Source: Calditrichia bacterium
GTDB lineage: Bacteria; Calditrichota; Calditrichia; Calditrichales; J004
DNA: 64,000 nt
Reading direction: 5' to 3'
Assembly (NCBI GenBank): GCA_020635035.1
Contig: JACKAO010000004.1
Location: forward strand, 62,001-126,000
In this document: one piece after another, positions 19,001 to 27,439 of the stretch
Layout of the letters: every line of letters begins with the position of its first letter
Numbering within the stretch: the stretch's first letter is position 1
Notes under the pieces: model-generated
The model's database searches: none
Told to the model about the DNA's origin: nothing
Seen by the model: only the letters and a program-made list of their open reading frames with translations
Translations under genes and position numbers: made by a program

Positions 19001-20459
19001 TATTATAAGGCAGTATCTCTGCTTGTTGCTCATTTCCCAAAACACGGATGTTTTTTATCCCGCTTTTAATATAATCACTGGCGATGAGATGGCTGAATTC
19101 ATTTATCTCGCGGGTTACCGGTAAATAAAATTCAATCTTTTGCTGAATATCAGAATCTGAACGGATATGGTTTGTATCAGCCTCCAACAATGCAAGTTCA
19201 TCAATTCGGGGGTACGCCTGATGGATTCGTTGCTGCAGAGTTTCAAGTTTAGGAAATCGTGATTGATTCTGAGAAAAGTTAAGACTGGTAAAGAAATGTC
19301 TTTTCCCGACTTTACGATCAACCATGTTCTTCGATATTGCCAGCAAAAGTGACGGAGAATCAATGTTTTGAATATAAAAACCGTGGTAAACATCCGGTTG
19401 GTCTTTTGTTTTGCTGTATACAGCATAGCCTGGATTTATAAGACTGCTGTCTGTTATTCTGCCGTTTTCCCAGGCAATATTCATTGCCGATTTAATATTA
19501 TGGTATAAATGGAGATTCAGTGCAGACATATCTTCCAGGATTGTAAGACCTGTTTTCTTTTTAACAATGTGGCTTATTGTAGCGCGGTCGAAAGGATTGA
19601 TTACCGATATTGTTACAATCCCTAATTTTAAAGACAATGCTTTCTGAGCAGCATTACAAAATTCAATAAGATTTGAACTGATCGGTCCGCTGCAGACAAT
19701 TAAATAATCTGCTTTTTCTGTGTTAAATAATTTTATTGGTTCGTAATACCTGCCGGTCAGTTCAGAAAATTTCTTTCTGGCATTTGCTAATAATTCCGGC
19801 ACATGATCTTTAAAAAAGGGTTTACGTGTTGCATAGCGATTCAGGGTACTTTCATTATTATGCAGTAATCCGCTGCCCAGGGGACGGTCCGTATTTATTA
19901 TCGCGGGAATACGTTTACGCTGAGCGCCGAATAATATGCGCTGGGCTGCTGTTGGAGTTTCAATCAGTTCGTCATCTTTGCCTAATAATTGTTCAATTGT
20001 CTCTGTACCAGGAATTTGCAATTGTTCTATTACATCTGCACAAACTGTTTTATCATATAAACAGATAACCGGAATCAGTGATTGCTCGGTCACAGATTGG
20101 GCTATCAAAGCAAAATCGATTAACTCCTGGGCAGTTGATGGCTGTAAAACAATAAAATCATCGCTGTAATCAAACGATTTCAGAAAATCTGATGATGTGG
20201 ACAATTCATGAAAAATAACAATAGCAAGATTTCGGGTTCTGTAAGATTGAAGCAGTTGGTAAACAGAAGGGTTTGTACTGTATGTAAAAGCAGCGGCTCT
20301 GTTTCCGGTAAGTGCATAGCCCATCGCCGCAGCAGGATCATTACTGTCAAAAATACGTGTAGAGGAAACCTGTAGCACCTTTTTTAAAGCGCTTCTTCCG
20401 TCGGTCAATGTTTTCTGAACGGTTTTTGGCAGATTTTTCTCTTTTTTATTAAAAATCAT
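16020..20459 (-). CDS. Giant PFOR-family protein with degenerate active site, two [4Fe-4S] motifs kept (1479 aa)
   Basis: Resembles the large single-chain 2-oxoacid:ferredoxin oxidoreductases. In order: domain I/II-like (about 30-370; FALIAQSVTEQSLIPVICLYD), gamma-like Rossmann part (about 440-590), ferredoxin part with C728/731/734/738 and C868/871/874/878, then a TPP-domain-like half (about 930-1400). Catalytic signatures are gone. The CxGCGEKT proximal-cluster site reads FPGSGVKT (about 943-950), the GGDG thiamine-Mg site reads ILDNET (about 1162-1167), and NTGGQ reads NNMTRSGS (1192-1199). So it is probably a non-catalytic electron-transfer or scaffold protein (inference). The C-terminal 80 residues are coiled coil. 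Lies between rnfB and rnfC with tiny gaps. Confidence 0.8.
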   Translation of the reverse strand: MIFNKKEKNLPKTVQKTLTDGRSALKKVLQVSSTRIFDSNDPAAAMGYALTGNRAAAFTYSTNPSVYQLLQSYRTRNLAIVIFHELSTSSDFLKSFDYSDDFIVLQPSTAQELIDFALIAQSVTEQSLIPVICLYDKTVCADVIEQLQIPGTETIEQLLGKDDELIETPTAAQRILFGAQRKRIPAIINTDRPLGSGLLHNNESTLNRYATRKPFFKDHVPELLANARKKFSELTGRYYEPIKLFNTEKADYLIVCSGPISSNLIEFCNAAQKALSLKLGIVTISVINPFDRATISHIVKKKTGLTILEDMSALNLHLYHNIKSAMNIAWENGRITDSSLINPGYAVYSKTKDQPDVYHGFYIQNIDSPSLLLAISKNMVDRKVGKRHFFTSLNFSQNQSRFPKLETLQQRIHQAYPRIDELALLEADTNHIRSDSDIQQKIEFYLPVTREINEFSHLIASDYIKSGIKNIRVLGNEQQAEILPYNKLTLSYSNTEQSVAFTETKIVVLSNMLFEGNIEHIAEKGSLLINSSLSAETIWQRLSENNRRIIKNKQLRLFHLDAKNIADEIAVIPANREMTAHYALYGALLKIDTFTNLNSLKERKENLKKIFTENRLFASQILEILKSIQQGFDAVKPLNWNSIPEFTGLKNPEEDTPWTVKQVKNPDGTIYDLARTWDSVGYLYRMDQRKQILNDPFLASNTLPAFSSSFRDLAVITEKVPQIIPERCSGCGMCWSQCPDSALPSMITTTDDILKSALDALSLKGKKLIQVQRIADNLSKQAYKLFSTDDLNRFLSAGSLFQEAFNHLSQKMGLKDDQLRKLQDEFQLVLNEIAALPLVRTTMFFESAHNQVKGSGKILTINVNPAACKGCTSCVNVCPEKALEMVESTNDVINNYRRNFDFQNQLVESSPEPFINPENSDSLINVLLHKKNYYTLSGGDNAFPGSGVKTTIHLLMSSVEAVMNERYEKFTDKLDETIRLIQEKIQGRLETSVRINEFEEFGSKLSQLEGKDLEVSDLINLISPKDQSKKTNAKQIKRLTELSLKLKTLKQNYKIAANGNGRARLVSVLNSSGLLYWCAGYPFNPFANPWINTNGNNLASTIKGLFEGVTASLADDFKILRKAELELKDAWVEQESEASFETFSWQDFNEYEKQLCPPALLILDNETLSSQSLQSIAAAGRNERPLYICVLNNMTRSGSLENLLNWTINYSDRYILHSTAANPGHLMSGIIDMVQSGKPGFLHLYACEPHMQGLAEYEANRHHKRAINSRVFPLFKYNPDRSPYFTECFSLDGNPAVESDWSSDASKDSSEKFTFADWAVHEKEFRNEFRTISKSDWDDSYIQIADYIDLSAEKQNEFKPYITIKDINGQNHTVAVSKKIAAYSAAAKRNWNLLQEIAGIKTFDRSYVDQKWQKKLDDEISNLKSQLEADYNTQLAYVQNEHWQIYHNRLTEKLKTLHDLKNKNESAKKTLADYAKGKN

Positions 20460-20488
20460 TGATTAACCCAATCTGAAAATTCAAAAAA

Positions 20489-21322
20489 TCATTCCACTTT
20501 TTCTTTGCTTAAAGGTTTAAATTGTTGTTCTTCAACCCAGGCAATTGCACCGGTTGGACAACGCAATGTAGCAATTTCCGTTTCTTTATCGAGCATATCC
20601 GGGTTAACCACGGGTAAATTATTCTTCATAATTATCAGGTTTTCAGGAGCATCTGCTGCACATCTTGAACAGGCGGTACAGGCAACTTCGCACATTTCAA
20701 GGATTTTATCACCTTCCAATGCGGATTTGCATTGCACAACAAGATGGCGGTTAACCGGCATCAGCTCAAATAATCCTTTGGGACAAACATCAACACAATC
20801 CCCACAGGCTGTACATTTTGTAGCATTTACAAATGGAAGCCCGTTTGGAAGCATTTTTATCGCGTCAAAATCACAGACTTCTTCACAATCCGCCAATCCA
20901 ATGCACCCATATGAACAAGCTTTGGGGCCCCCTGTCACAGCTGCTGCAGCCCGGCATGATTCAAAACCCGCATATTCTGCTGCTTTTACAGCTTTATCTG
21001 TACCCCCGGCACATAACAGACGTGCAACTTTTCGTACAGCAGAACCGGGATCAATGCCCAAAAAAGTGGCTACCTTCTCAGCTGTTTCCGGTCCGCCTAC
21101 CGAGCAGGCACTGGGCTGACTGTTTCCGGAAATCACATCTTCGGCAAAAGCACGGCAACCCGGCTGTCCACAGGCACCGCAATTAGCTCCGGGAAGCATA
21201 CCTTCAACAGTATCGATCCGCGGATCTTCAAATACTTTTAATTTGGAGTTTGCCACGGCCAAAATAATAGCCAGGATCAGGCTCAGGCCGCCAATGAAGG
21301 CGATTGCAATTAGGGGACTCAT
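20489..21322 (-). CDS. rnfB: Rnf electron transport complex subunit B
   Basis: A 277-aa iron-sulfur subunit: N-terminal TM helix (about 4-24), the RnfB/Fe4S domain motif GANCGACGQPGC, further cysteines in CSYGCIGLADCEEVC, then ferredoxin motifs CTACGDCVDVCP and CEVACTACSRC. It is the entry point for ferredoxin electrons. The last part replaces the usual final CP with CAADAPEN but a later CPTGAI is present. Flanked on both sides by the two PFOR-like proteins, suggesting direct contact (inference). Confidence 0.94.
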   Translation of the reverse strand: MSPLIAIAFIGGLSLILAIILAVANSKLKVFEDPRIDTVEGMLPGANCGACGQPGCRAFAEDVISGNSQPSACSVGGPETAEKVATFLGIDPGSAVRKVARLLCAGGTDKAVKAAEYAGFESCRAAAAVTGGPKACSYGCIGLADCEEVCDFDAIKMLPNGLPFVNATKCTACGDCVDVCPKGLFELMPVNRHLVVQCKSALEGDKILEMCEVACTACSRCAADAPENLIIMKNNLPVVNPDMLDKETEIATLRCPTGAIAWVEEQQFKPLSKEKVE

Positions 21323-21350
21323 ATTATAAAAAACTAAATATTAAATTAAC

Positions 21351-23906
21351 TCAATTGTATTTTTCTGCGATTTTTACTAACTCATCCAATCCGGGTTCAT
21401 TCGGATTGAGCGGTTTCCCGGGATGAATTATTTTAACCGGGCATTTTTCTGCAGCTGTTACAAGTTCTTTAAATGTACCTGCTTTCGGATCTTTAACAAA
21501 GGCCTGCCTGTTTTCATCATAACCAAACATCTGGCTGTTAACATTCATGCAATCATTACAGCTGGTGCACAGCGGAGTATCGATGTATGGATCATTAAAA
21601 GCCATTTCTTCTTCGTCATCTTCTTCTGCAACTGCTTGTTTTTCTTTTTCTTCAGCTGCTTTAGGTTCACTATTTGTCGATTCCGTTTTCTTAGATGGTT
21701 TTTCCTTAGGGATAGCAGGTGCCGAGGAAGCTGATGTTAAACTGATCATTTCATCCGATAAAAGCCCGCCGGCGATGTTTGCAATAATTTCATTTGTAAG
21801 ATCTTCAATTGTGCGCTGCATATCGGCATTATGATTGGTTTTTATCTTTTCAAGTTCCGTTTCCATCTTTTGTGTAAGAATTTTTTGCTCTTCTGCTACT
21901 TTTTTAGTGACAAAAGAATTATTAATACCACCAAGTTCCTGCAGGTTACGCCAAAGGTTTCTTGCATTCAGGCAAAGGTTGCATAAAGTTTTAGAAACCA
22001 CTACGCGGTATAATGTTCCCTTTTCATCAGCCATAGCAATATATGGAACACTTGTTGAACTGTTTTTGAAATCCGGATCGATATAATCTGTAATGTTAAC
22101 CATTTCATCATGCCATTCCGAGCGGCCGACCGGTAAAAAGTGTGCATGATACCTATCTATGCCAGTCAGAAAATCTGCCAGGCTAAAATGCAATAATTGT
22201 TCATTTGTTTTGTCGCCATCTTTAAGCAATATTTTTCCTGACGGCCAGATAGCTTCATTTTGTGATGACTTTTCCAAAGAAAAAGCATCAGCCCAAGTTT
22301 GGCCATTTGCAGGATTAAATGAAAAAAGCGGAAAGGCTCGTGATTCAGATGCAGATGCACTTTTTAAGTAAGGATCAATTCCGGTTTTGACAGATGTATA
22401 TCCATCATAAACAGAATAGAGCGTTGGTCCGTGAAATAGTATCCCATTACTTATTTCATCCTGAAGCTGAACAGCATGTGACAATGGAAATTGCAGAACA
22501 AAGCAGTTATTTAGACTGAGAACCATTTTTCCTAGAACGGCAGACCAGCCAGGTGCATATGATGATTCATCGTAGACAGTAGAACTGTTATACAAATCAT
22601 CTACAATAAGAACAACCTTTACTGGCATATTTGATGACAGGATGTCGATCAGATCAGCTTTATCGCCGCCTTTGATTTTGCTGGCATTAAAAAATAAAAG
22701 AACAGGGGGCAAACAGGCCCATTCATCTTCTGCAAGATATAGAGCAGAAAATCCTGCGAAAAATGGATCATGCTTGCTTTCATCATAGCGGTGTTCTTTT
22801 TCCAGTCTTGCAATTCTGATAGCTTTGAACAAATTAATTAATTCATCTTTTTCTTTTTTGTATAAGCTTAGTGCTTTCTGAACCGTATCTGCTTCAAGTT
22901 TGGCAAGGTATTTCTCGCTATTTTCTGAAGAAGAAAGTATTTTCAGCCAGTTGTTTAAAGTATTTAGAACAGATTCAATTCTTTTAAGTCGTGATTCAGG
23001 CAGAATATCCTGTTTTAGTGATTTACCTACTATTTCAGAAAGTGAATCAAAATCAACTTCCTCTTCGCCGGTTTTACCCATTGTCTCATGAAGTGCTTCA
23101 GCTGAGTATTGATCGCTGGAACTTGATAATCCTGCTTCTTTTATATGAGATAATTTTAAAACAAGGTCTTCAATCTCAGAAACATGCTTTGACATCTGCT
23201 TGTACCATGAGTGCAATCTTGAAGCTTGTATCACCTGTGAAGCATTTTCACTTGCAAATGACAATATTTTTGAAGCAGGATCAATGCTTTCTGAAATGTC
23301 ATTTAAAACACTCTTTACATTGTCATTGTTTTGGGGTTTTGAATTTTGCGAATCAAGCAGAATTTTTGCAGCATTTTTCCAGATTTCTCTGAAGTCAGCA
23401 ATAGATTTTTTTGCGATTAATTCTTTGATAATCTTTTCAAGCTTCAGCAAGGTACGCTGAAAATGCCCTTTTTCGTCACCAGTCAAAGAGTTTTCATTTG
23501 CCTGGAGATCAATAAAATCCTTCAGGCTATTAATCCAATTTGTGTTTTTGATGATGACAGGGAAATCATAGCGCAAATTTGAATTAAGAAAAGGATAGCT
23601 GAGTGCAGGAAGCATTTTATCTATCGAAGGCACGGTGGATGTCTCTTTTTCTGCTTGTCCGGTCAGATGAAATTTCAGATGATTGTATTTAATTTCTTCT
23701 GATGAAGCTGTACTGGTCTGAGCATCTTCGATCTTTAAAACATAGGGAGATTCTCCCTTTTCCTGCATTTCACCTGAATCATCAGCTGCATTTGTAATTG
23801 CGCTATTCTGAGAAAACTGGTCAAGTGCTGCTAAAAGATCACTGCTTTCAGCTTCTGAACCAGAAACAGCTGCGTTCTCCCGGCCTTTTTTTTCTTCGTT
23901 TTTCAC
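21351..23906 (-). CDS. PFOR-family TPP-domain pseudoenzyme with C-terminal single-cluster ferredoxin (851 aa)
   Basis: GTG start at 23906 behind AAGGAAA. The first ~370 residues are polar and helical without a recognised fold. About 395-665 matches the TPP/post-TPP part of giant 2-oxoacid oxidoreductases and the neighbouring 1479-aa protein (SRAFPLFSFNPANG versus SRVFPLFKYNPDRS; LWRNLQELGGI versus NWNLLQEIAGI). The thiamine-binding GDG position reads FNAS (about 406-409). A coiled-coil and acidic linker (665-770) leads to a ferredoxin with C780, C783, C786 and C822. Together with the 1479-aa protein it looks like one giant enzyme duplicated or split and disarmed. Between korB and rnfB, so likely an adaptor between KorAB and Rnf (inference). 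Confidence 0.75.
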   Translation of the reverse strand: MKNEEKKGRENAAVSGSEAESSDLLAALDQFSQNSAITNAADDSGEMQEKGESPYVLKIEDAQTSTASSEEIKYNHLKFHLTGQAEKETSTVPSIDKMLPALSYPFLNSNLRYDFPVIIKNTNWINSLKDFIDLQANENSLTGDEKGHFQRTLLKLEKIIKELIAKKSIADFREIWKNAAKILLDSQNSKPQNNDNVKSVLNDISESIDPASKILSFASENASQVIQASRLHSWYKQMSKHVSEIEDLVLKLSHIKEAGLSSSSDQYSAEALHETMGKTGEEEVDFDSLSEIVGKSLKQDILPESRLKRIESVLNTLNNWLKILSSSENSEKYLAKLEADTVQKALSLYKKEKDELINLFKAIRIARLEKEHRYDESKHDPFFAGFSALYLAEDEWACLPPVLLFFNASKIKGGDKADLIDILSSNMPVKVVLIVDDLYNSSTVYDESSYAPGWSAVLGKMVLSLNNCFVLQFPLSHAVQLQDEISNGILFHGPTLYSVYDGYTSVKTGIDPYLKSASASESRAFPLFSFNPANGQTWADAFSLEKSSQNEAIWPSGKILLKDGDKTNEQLLHFSLADFLTGIDRYHAHFLPVGRSEWHDEMVNITDYIDPDFKNSSTSVPYIAMADEKGTLYRVVVSKTLCNLCLNARNLWRNLQELGGINNSFVTKKVAEEQKILTQKMETELEKIKTNHNADMQRTIEDLTNEIIANIAGGLLSDEMISLTSASSAPAIPKEKPSKKTESTNSEPKAAEEKEKQAVAEEDDEEEMAFNDPYIDTPLCTSCNDCMNVNSQMFGYDENRQAFVKDPKAGTFKELVTAAEKCPVKIIHPGKPLNPNEPGLDELVKIAEKYN

Positions 23907-23918
23907 GTGACGTTTCCT

Positions 23919-24884
23919 TTATTCGGTTGGCATAATTCCAAATTTATCGAATTCTTTTTCCAAAGCTTCCTGTTTTAGTTTTGCTGTAACCGTGCGTTCA
24001 GGTTTTCGCAGTTCTTCATAACAGGGTACATTTTCATTCTTGTATAAAATTCCAACCGGCATTTTATCCGTCATATTTGCATAATAATTAGCCTGTGACA
24101 TATCAGACGGATCATGAGTTACAACATTTTTATACACTTTTTTCAAAGCGTCACTCATTTGCATTCCATTCTCATGAGTAACCATCACGAGATTTTCTGG
24201 GTTGCTCATCAAAGGATCAAACATTGCCGGTGTATAATGCGGACATCTTTGCATGATACGGATAAATGAAAAACCTTTGTGTTTGTATGCCTGGCGGATT
24301 ATTTCATACAATAGTTCAGGAATCCATTCAACAGCCTGGGCGACAAAAGAAACATTCTGAACACCAAGTGTTGTGGCAGTTGGATTTAATGCATCGAGAT
24401 ATGATCCTTTGGGTGATGTGTTACTTTTTGTCCCCTTAGGTGATGTAGGCGATGCTTGTTTTTTAGTCAGGCCATAGATACCATTATCATGCATCATTAC
24501 AACCATGTTCATATTAAAACGAATGGCATGAATCCAGTGTGCTGTACCGATACTGCAACAGTCGCCATCTCCCATGTTTACAAATACATGTAAGTCCGGG
24601 CGGCGAATTTTAACGCCTTCAGCAATAGGTAATGCACGGCCGTGGAGCCCGTGAAATCCATATGTATTCATATAATGCGGGAAACGGCTGGAGCAACCTA
24701 TGCCTGAAACAAATACAGTTTTTTCAGGCGGCAATTGTTCTTCGCGGCAGAGTCTTTGTGCTGCAGTTAAAATTCCGTTATCGCCACAACCCGGACACCA
24801 GCGTGGAACATCACCCTGGTAATCTTCCATGGAATAGTATTTCTGATCTATATCAATAATATTATTAATGCTTACACCAAACAT
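23919..24884 (-). CDS. korB: 2-oxoacid (2-oxoglutarate) : ferredoxin oxidoreductase beta subunit
   Basis: A 321-aa TPP-binding subunit with intact motifs: WCPGCGDNG (cluster cysteines), GDGDCCSIGT (thiamine-Mg site) and NGIYGLTKKQASPTSPKG. A later cysteine in ENVPCYEEL is a likely fourth cluster ligand. It oxidatively decarboxylates a 2-oxoacid with CoA, reducing ferredoxin. The group with a fused gamma-alpha partner most often uses 2-oxoglutarate, but substrate is inferred. Starts 36 bases after korA. In contrast to the two giant neighbours, its active site is complete. Confidence 0.9.
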   Translation of the reverse strand: MFGVSINNIIDIDQKYYSMEDYQGDVPRWCPGCGDNGILTAAQRLCREEQLPPEKTVFVSGIGCSSRFPHYMNTYGFHGLHGRALPIAEGVKIRRPDLHVFVNMGDGDCCSIGTAHWIHAIRFNMNMVVMMHDNGIYGLTKKQASPTSPKGTKSNTSPKGSYLDALNPTATTLGVQNVSFVAQAVEWIPELLYEIIRQAYKHKGFSFIRIMQRCPHYTPAMFDPLMSNPENLVMVTHENGMQMSDALKKVYKNVVTHDPSDMSQANYYANMTDKMPVGILYKNENVPCYEELRKPERTVTAKLKQEALEKEFDKFGIMPTE

Positions 24885-24920
24885 AGCTTTGCCTCTTTAA
24901 TTGAAGGTTAAAGTTCAAAT

Positions 24921-26822
24921 TCAGCTGTTTAATTTTCCCAGTTCTTCACGGATCATTTCCAAAATAGATCCAGGTTTAATCGGCTGACCTGCGACATTTG
25001 AAAAGTTATCAATGTCAATAAGGTAGCGGGCGCGAAGTAACCAGGCTAGATTTGCATAGCGGCGGTTTTCATCATTAATCAGCTCATATTTTTTATTATC
25101 GGAAAAGTTGATTTCTACTGTGATTACTTTTTTAAACTTTTCCATAATTTCTTTTAAACCTGATGCCATTGGTTGCAAAAATTTAAGATGCAGGCTTGAT
25201 ACTTTTAAACCTTGTTTTTGTGCTATCTCAACGGCTTCTTCAATGGCACCTTTTGTACTACCCCAACCGACGACGAGCAAATCTCCTTCGGTTTCACCGA
25301 AAACCTGGGGAGTTTTAAGTGTTTTTTGAAAAGCAGCGAGTTTAAGGCTGCGATAGTCACAACCTTCCTGATTTACACCGGGACCATAAGCAACTTTGCC
25401 TGCACGTGTATGTGCCAGTCCTGTTACTCGATGTAAGCCACCGGCCTGACCGGGAATGATTCGTTTTGACAAACCGGTCTTTTCATCCCAGTTATAAGGT
25501 ATCGTGCCTTCGGGTACAGGGCTCTGATCGAAAGGAGGCGCAAGCCATTCCTGTTTAAAATTAGGGCGTGGAAAAGGTTGCTGTCCTGTTGCAAGGTTGG
25601 CATCTGTTAATACTAAAACTGGAATACGGAAGGTCTCTGCTATTTTACGAGCCGTAATTATGCTGTAAAAGCAGTCTTCAATTGTTGCAGGTGCCATTAC
25701 AATTTTCGGTGTATCTCCCGGCGAACCAAACAGTGCTGCAAGCAGGTCGCCTTGTTCAACTTTTGTTGGTAGTCCTGTACTTGGGCCACCACGTTGAACA
25801 TCTACTATAACTAAGGGGATTTCTGCCATCGAAGCCAGGCCGATGAGCTCGGTTTTTAATGCCAGGCCGGGGCCGGATGTGATTGTTACAGCACATTTAC
25901 CCGCATAAGACGCGCCAATTGCAAAAGCACATGCTGCAATTTCATCTTCTGCCTGGTGTACAATGCCACCAGCATTTTCAAAAACTTCACTTAAATAATG
26001 TGAAGCAGATGTTGCCGGGGTGATTGGGTACATAGCGCAAACATCCATCCCTGAAGCCATTACACCAAGACCAACAGCAACATTACCATTGGTTACAATT
26101 TTGGCTTCAGTCATTTTTACTGATGGGACATCAAACTGAAAATCGAGGTTTTTATTAGCCCAGTTGTAGCCTGAATGCAATAACTGCATGTTTGAGTCAA
26201 CTACTTTTTCACCCTTTTTTGTGAAAATGAATTTTACATGTTCTTCAGCAAGTGCAATGTCCCGGGCATAAACATAGCTTAAAAGCCCTAAAACGAACAT
26301 ATTTTTTCCACGACGAGGATTTTTTACAATTTTAAGAGTCTCGTCTTCCATGGGGATTTCAATGATACGGTAACCATCTTCAACAAGACGGTTATAGGTA
26401 CTAACATATTGATCACGAATTATTTTACTTGATGAATTACGCCACTTGTTTTCCAGAAGAATTGTACAGCCTTTTTTAAGATTGTCTGCCTGTTCTCTGC
26501 CAAGAAGAGCTTGTTCATTAAAGGCAACGATTAGATCTGCTTCATCACCCATGTTTGTAATATTATGTGTGCCAAGCCGGATTCTGATACCACTGGCGCC
26601 TGCCGCTGTTCTGGGAGGGGGCTCGATTTCTGCCGGTATAATTTCTACTGTCCAAATCCCGTTTCCCATTCGTGCAGATATTGTTCCGAAAGCCTGACCG
26701 GCGGTCTGCGCTCCTTCACCGGAGTCACTAACAATCTCAACAATATGTTCATCAAGCTTAAGTGTTTTGCCGCCTTGATTAACTTTACTCTTCTCAGAAA
26801 GAGCTGTCTCGAGTGCTGCCAT
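24921..26822 (-). CDS. korA: 2-oxoacid (2-oxoglutarate) : ferredoxin oxidoreductase, fused gamma-alpha subunit
   Basis: A 633-aa protein: gamma domain at the N-terminus (about 20-190; GEGAQTAGQAFG), then the alpha pyrimidine-binding domain with MYPITPATSASHYLSE and the GPGLALKTELIGLA segment, and a C-terminal transketolase-like domain (LLVVGWGSTKGAIEEA). First gene of the 15-kb operon, ATG 26822 preceded by AGGAG. Works with KorB. Its reduced ferredoxin would feed Rnf for NADH and ion pumping, or the pair could run reductively for carbon fixation. Confidence 0.9.
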   Translation of the reverse strand: MAALETALSEKSKVNQGGKTLKLDEHIVEIVSDSGEGAQTAGQAFGTISARMGNGIWTVEIIPAEIEPPPRTAAGASGIRIRLGTHNITNMGDEADLIVAFNEQALLGREQADNLKKGCTILLENKWRNSSSKIIRDQYVSTYNRLVEDGYRIIEIPMEDETLKIVKNPRRGKNMFVLGLLSYVYARDIALAEEHVKFIFTKKGEKVVDSNMQLLHSGYNWANKNLDFQFDVPSVKMTEAKIVTNGNVAVGLGVMASGMDVCAMYPITPATSASHYLSEVFENAGGIVHQAEDEIAACAFAIGASYAGKCAVTITSGPGLALKTELIGLASMAEIPLVIVDVQRGGPSTGLPTKVEQGDLLAALFGSPGDTPKIVMAPATIEDCFYSIITARKIAETFRIPVLVLTDANLATGQQPFPRPNFKQEWLAPPFDQSPVPEGTIPYNWDEKTGLSKRIIPGQAGGLHRVTGLAHTRAGKVAYGPGVNQEGCDYRSLKLAAFQKTLKTPQVFGETEGDLLVVGWGSTKGAIEEAVEIAQKQGLKVSSLHLKFLQPMASGLKEIMEKFKKVITVEINFSDNKKYELINDENRRYANLAWLLRARYLIDIDNFSNVAGQPIKPGSILEMIREELGKLNS

Positions 26823-27213
26823 TATTTCTCCTAGTCAACATTAAGAATCTCGATAATTTAAAAAAAATAATTACAAAAAACGCAATGGTTTTTTAATTCT
26901 ATATATAGTCAATGCTCATCTCTATGATTTTTGTCTGATCTCTTCAGATACTCGAATAAAAAGTATAATTATTAAGCGGGTGATAATGTTTCATTTTTTT
27001 TGGTCATTTAAACGGAGGATTTTTAAAGACTCAATTTTTAAATATAATAATAAAAAAACAGATAAAACAGTTAAAAGTTAATTGATTTTACACTGAAACT
27101 GAGAAAAAAAAGAGATATCTGTTAATGAAATTTTTCTCAAAATAATTGATGTGATTCAAAATGCTCAACGTATTGCTTATAGAAAAAAATAGATTTAAAT
27201 TAATAGTCTGCAT
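26823..27213. other. Intergenic region between kor-rnf operon and tRNA-Leu
   Basis: 391 AT-rich bases that must hold the minus-strand promoter of the kor-rnf operon and the plus-strand promoter of the tRNA. I find no GG-N10-GC sigma-54 pattern and no operator-like palindrome strong enough to call, and no gene. Confidence 0.5.
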
Positions 27214-27296
27214 GCGAGGATGGCGGAATTGGTAGACGCGCTAGACTTAGGATCTAGTGTCCCAGCGGCGTGGGAGTTCGAGTCTCCCTCCTCGTA
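27214..27296 (+). tRNA. tRNA-Leu (anticodon UAG)
   Basis: Folds as a class II tRNA: acceptor GCGAGGA with TCCTCGT (one G-U pair), D arm with GGTAGAC, anticodon stem CTAGA/TCTAG around loop CTTAGGA (anticodon TAG), a long variable arm (TGTCCCAGCGGCGTG), T arm GGGAGTTCGAGTCTCCC, discriminator A. CCA is not encoded. Reads CUA and probably other CUN leucine codons. Confidence 0.95.
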
Positions 27297-27304
27297 CTTG
27301 TTTT

Positions 27305-27337
27305 AACCCGCTCAATAATCACAAGCGGGTTTTTTTA
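27305..27337 (+). terminator. Rho-independent terminator after tRNA-Leu
   Basis: Stem AACCCGC (27305-27311) with GCGGGTT (27325-27331), followed by a run of T. Confidence 0.85.
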
Positions 27338-27439
27338 TTTTATTTGAATCATTCCTTTCTTTTTTTAATCTTTTCAAAGATATAATCATACTTAAGCTCC
27401 GGCTCGAGAATAAACTATCATTTATAACACATAGAGAAT

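Noticed and set aside
16020..20459. Annotation as active pyruvate:ferredoxin oxidoreductase (nifJ)
   Set aside because: The TPP-binding and proximal-cluster motifs are missing by inspection.
20505..21119. Long open frame antisense to rnfB
   Set aside because: It is a codon-composition shadow of rnfB with no ribosome site or recognisable domain.
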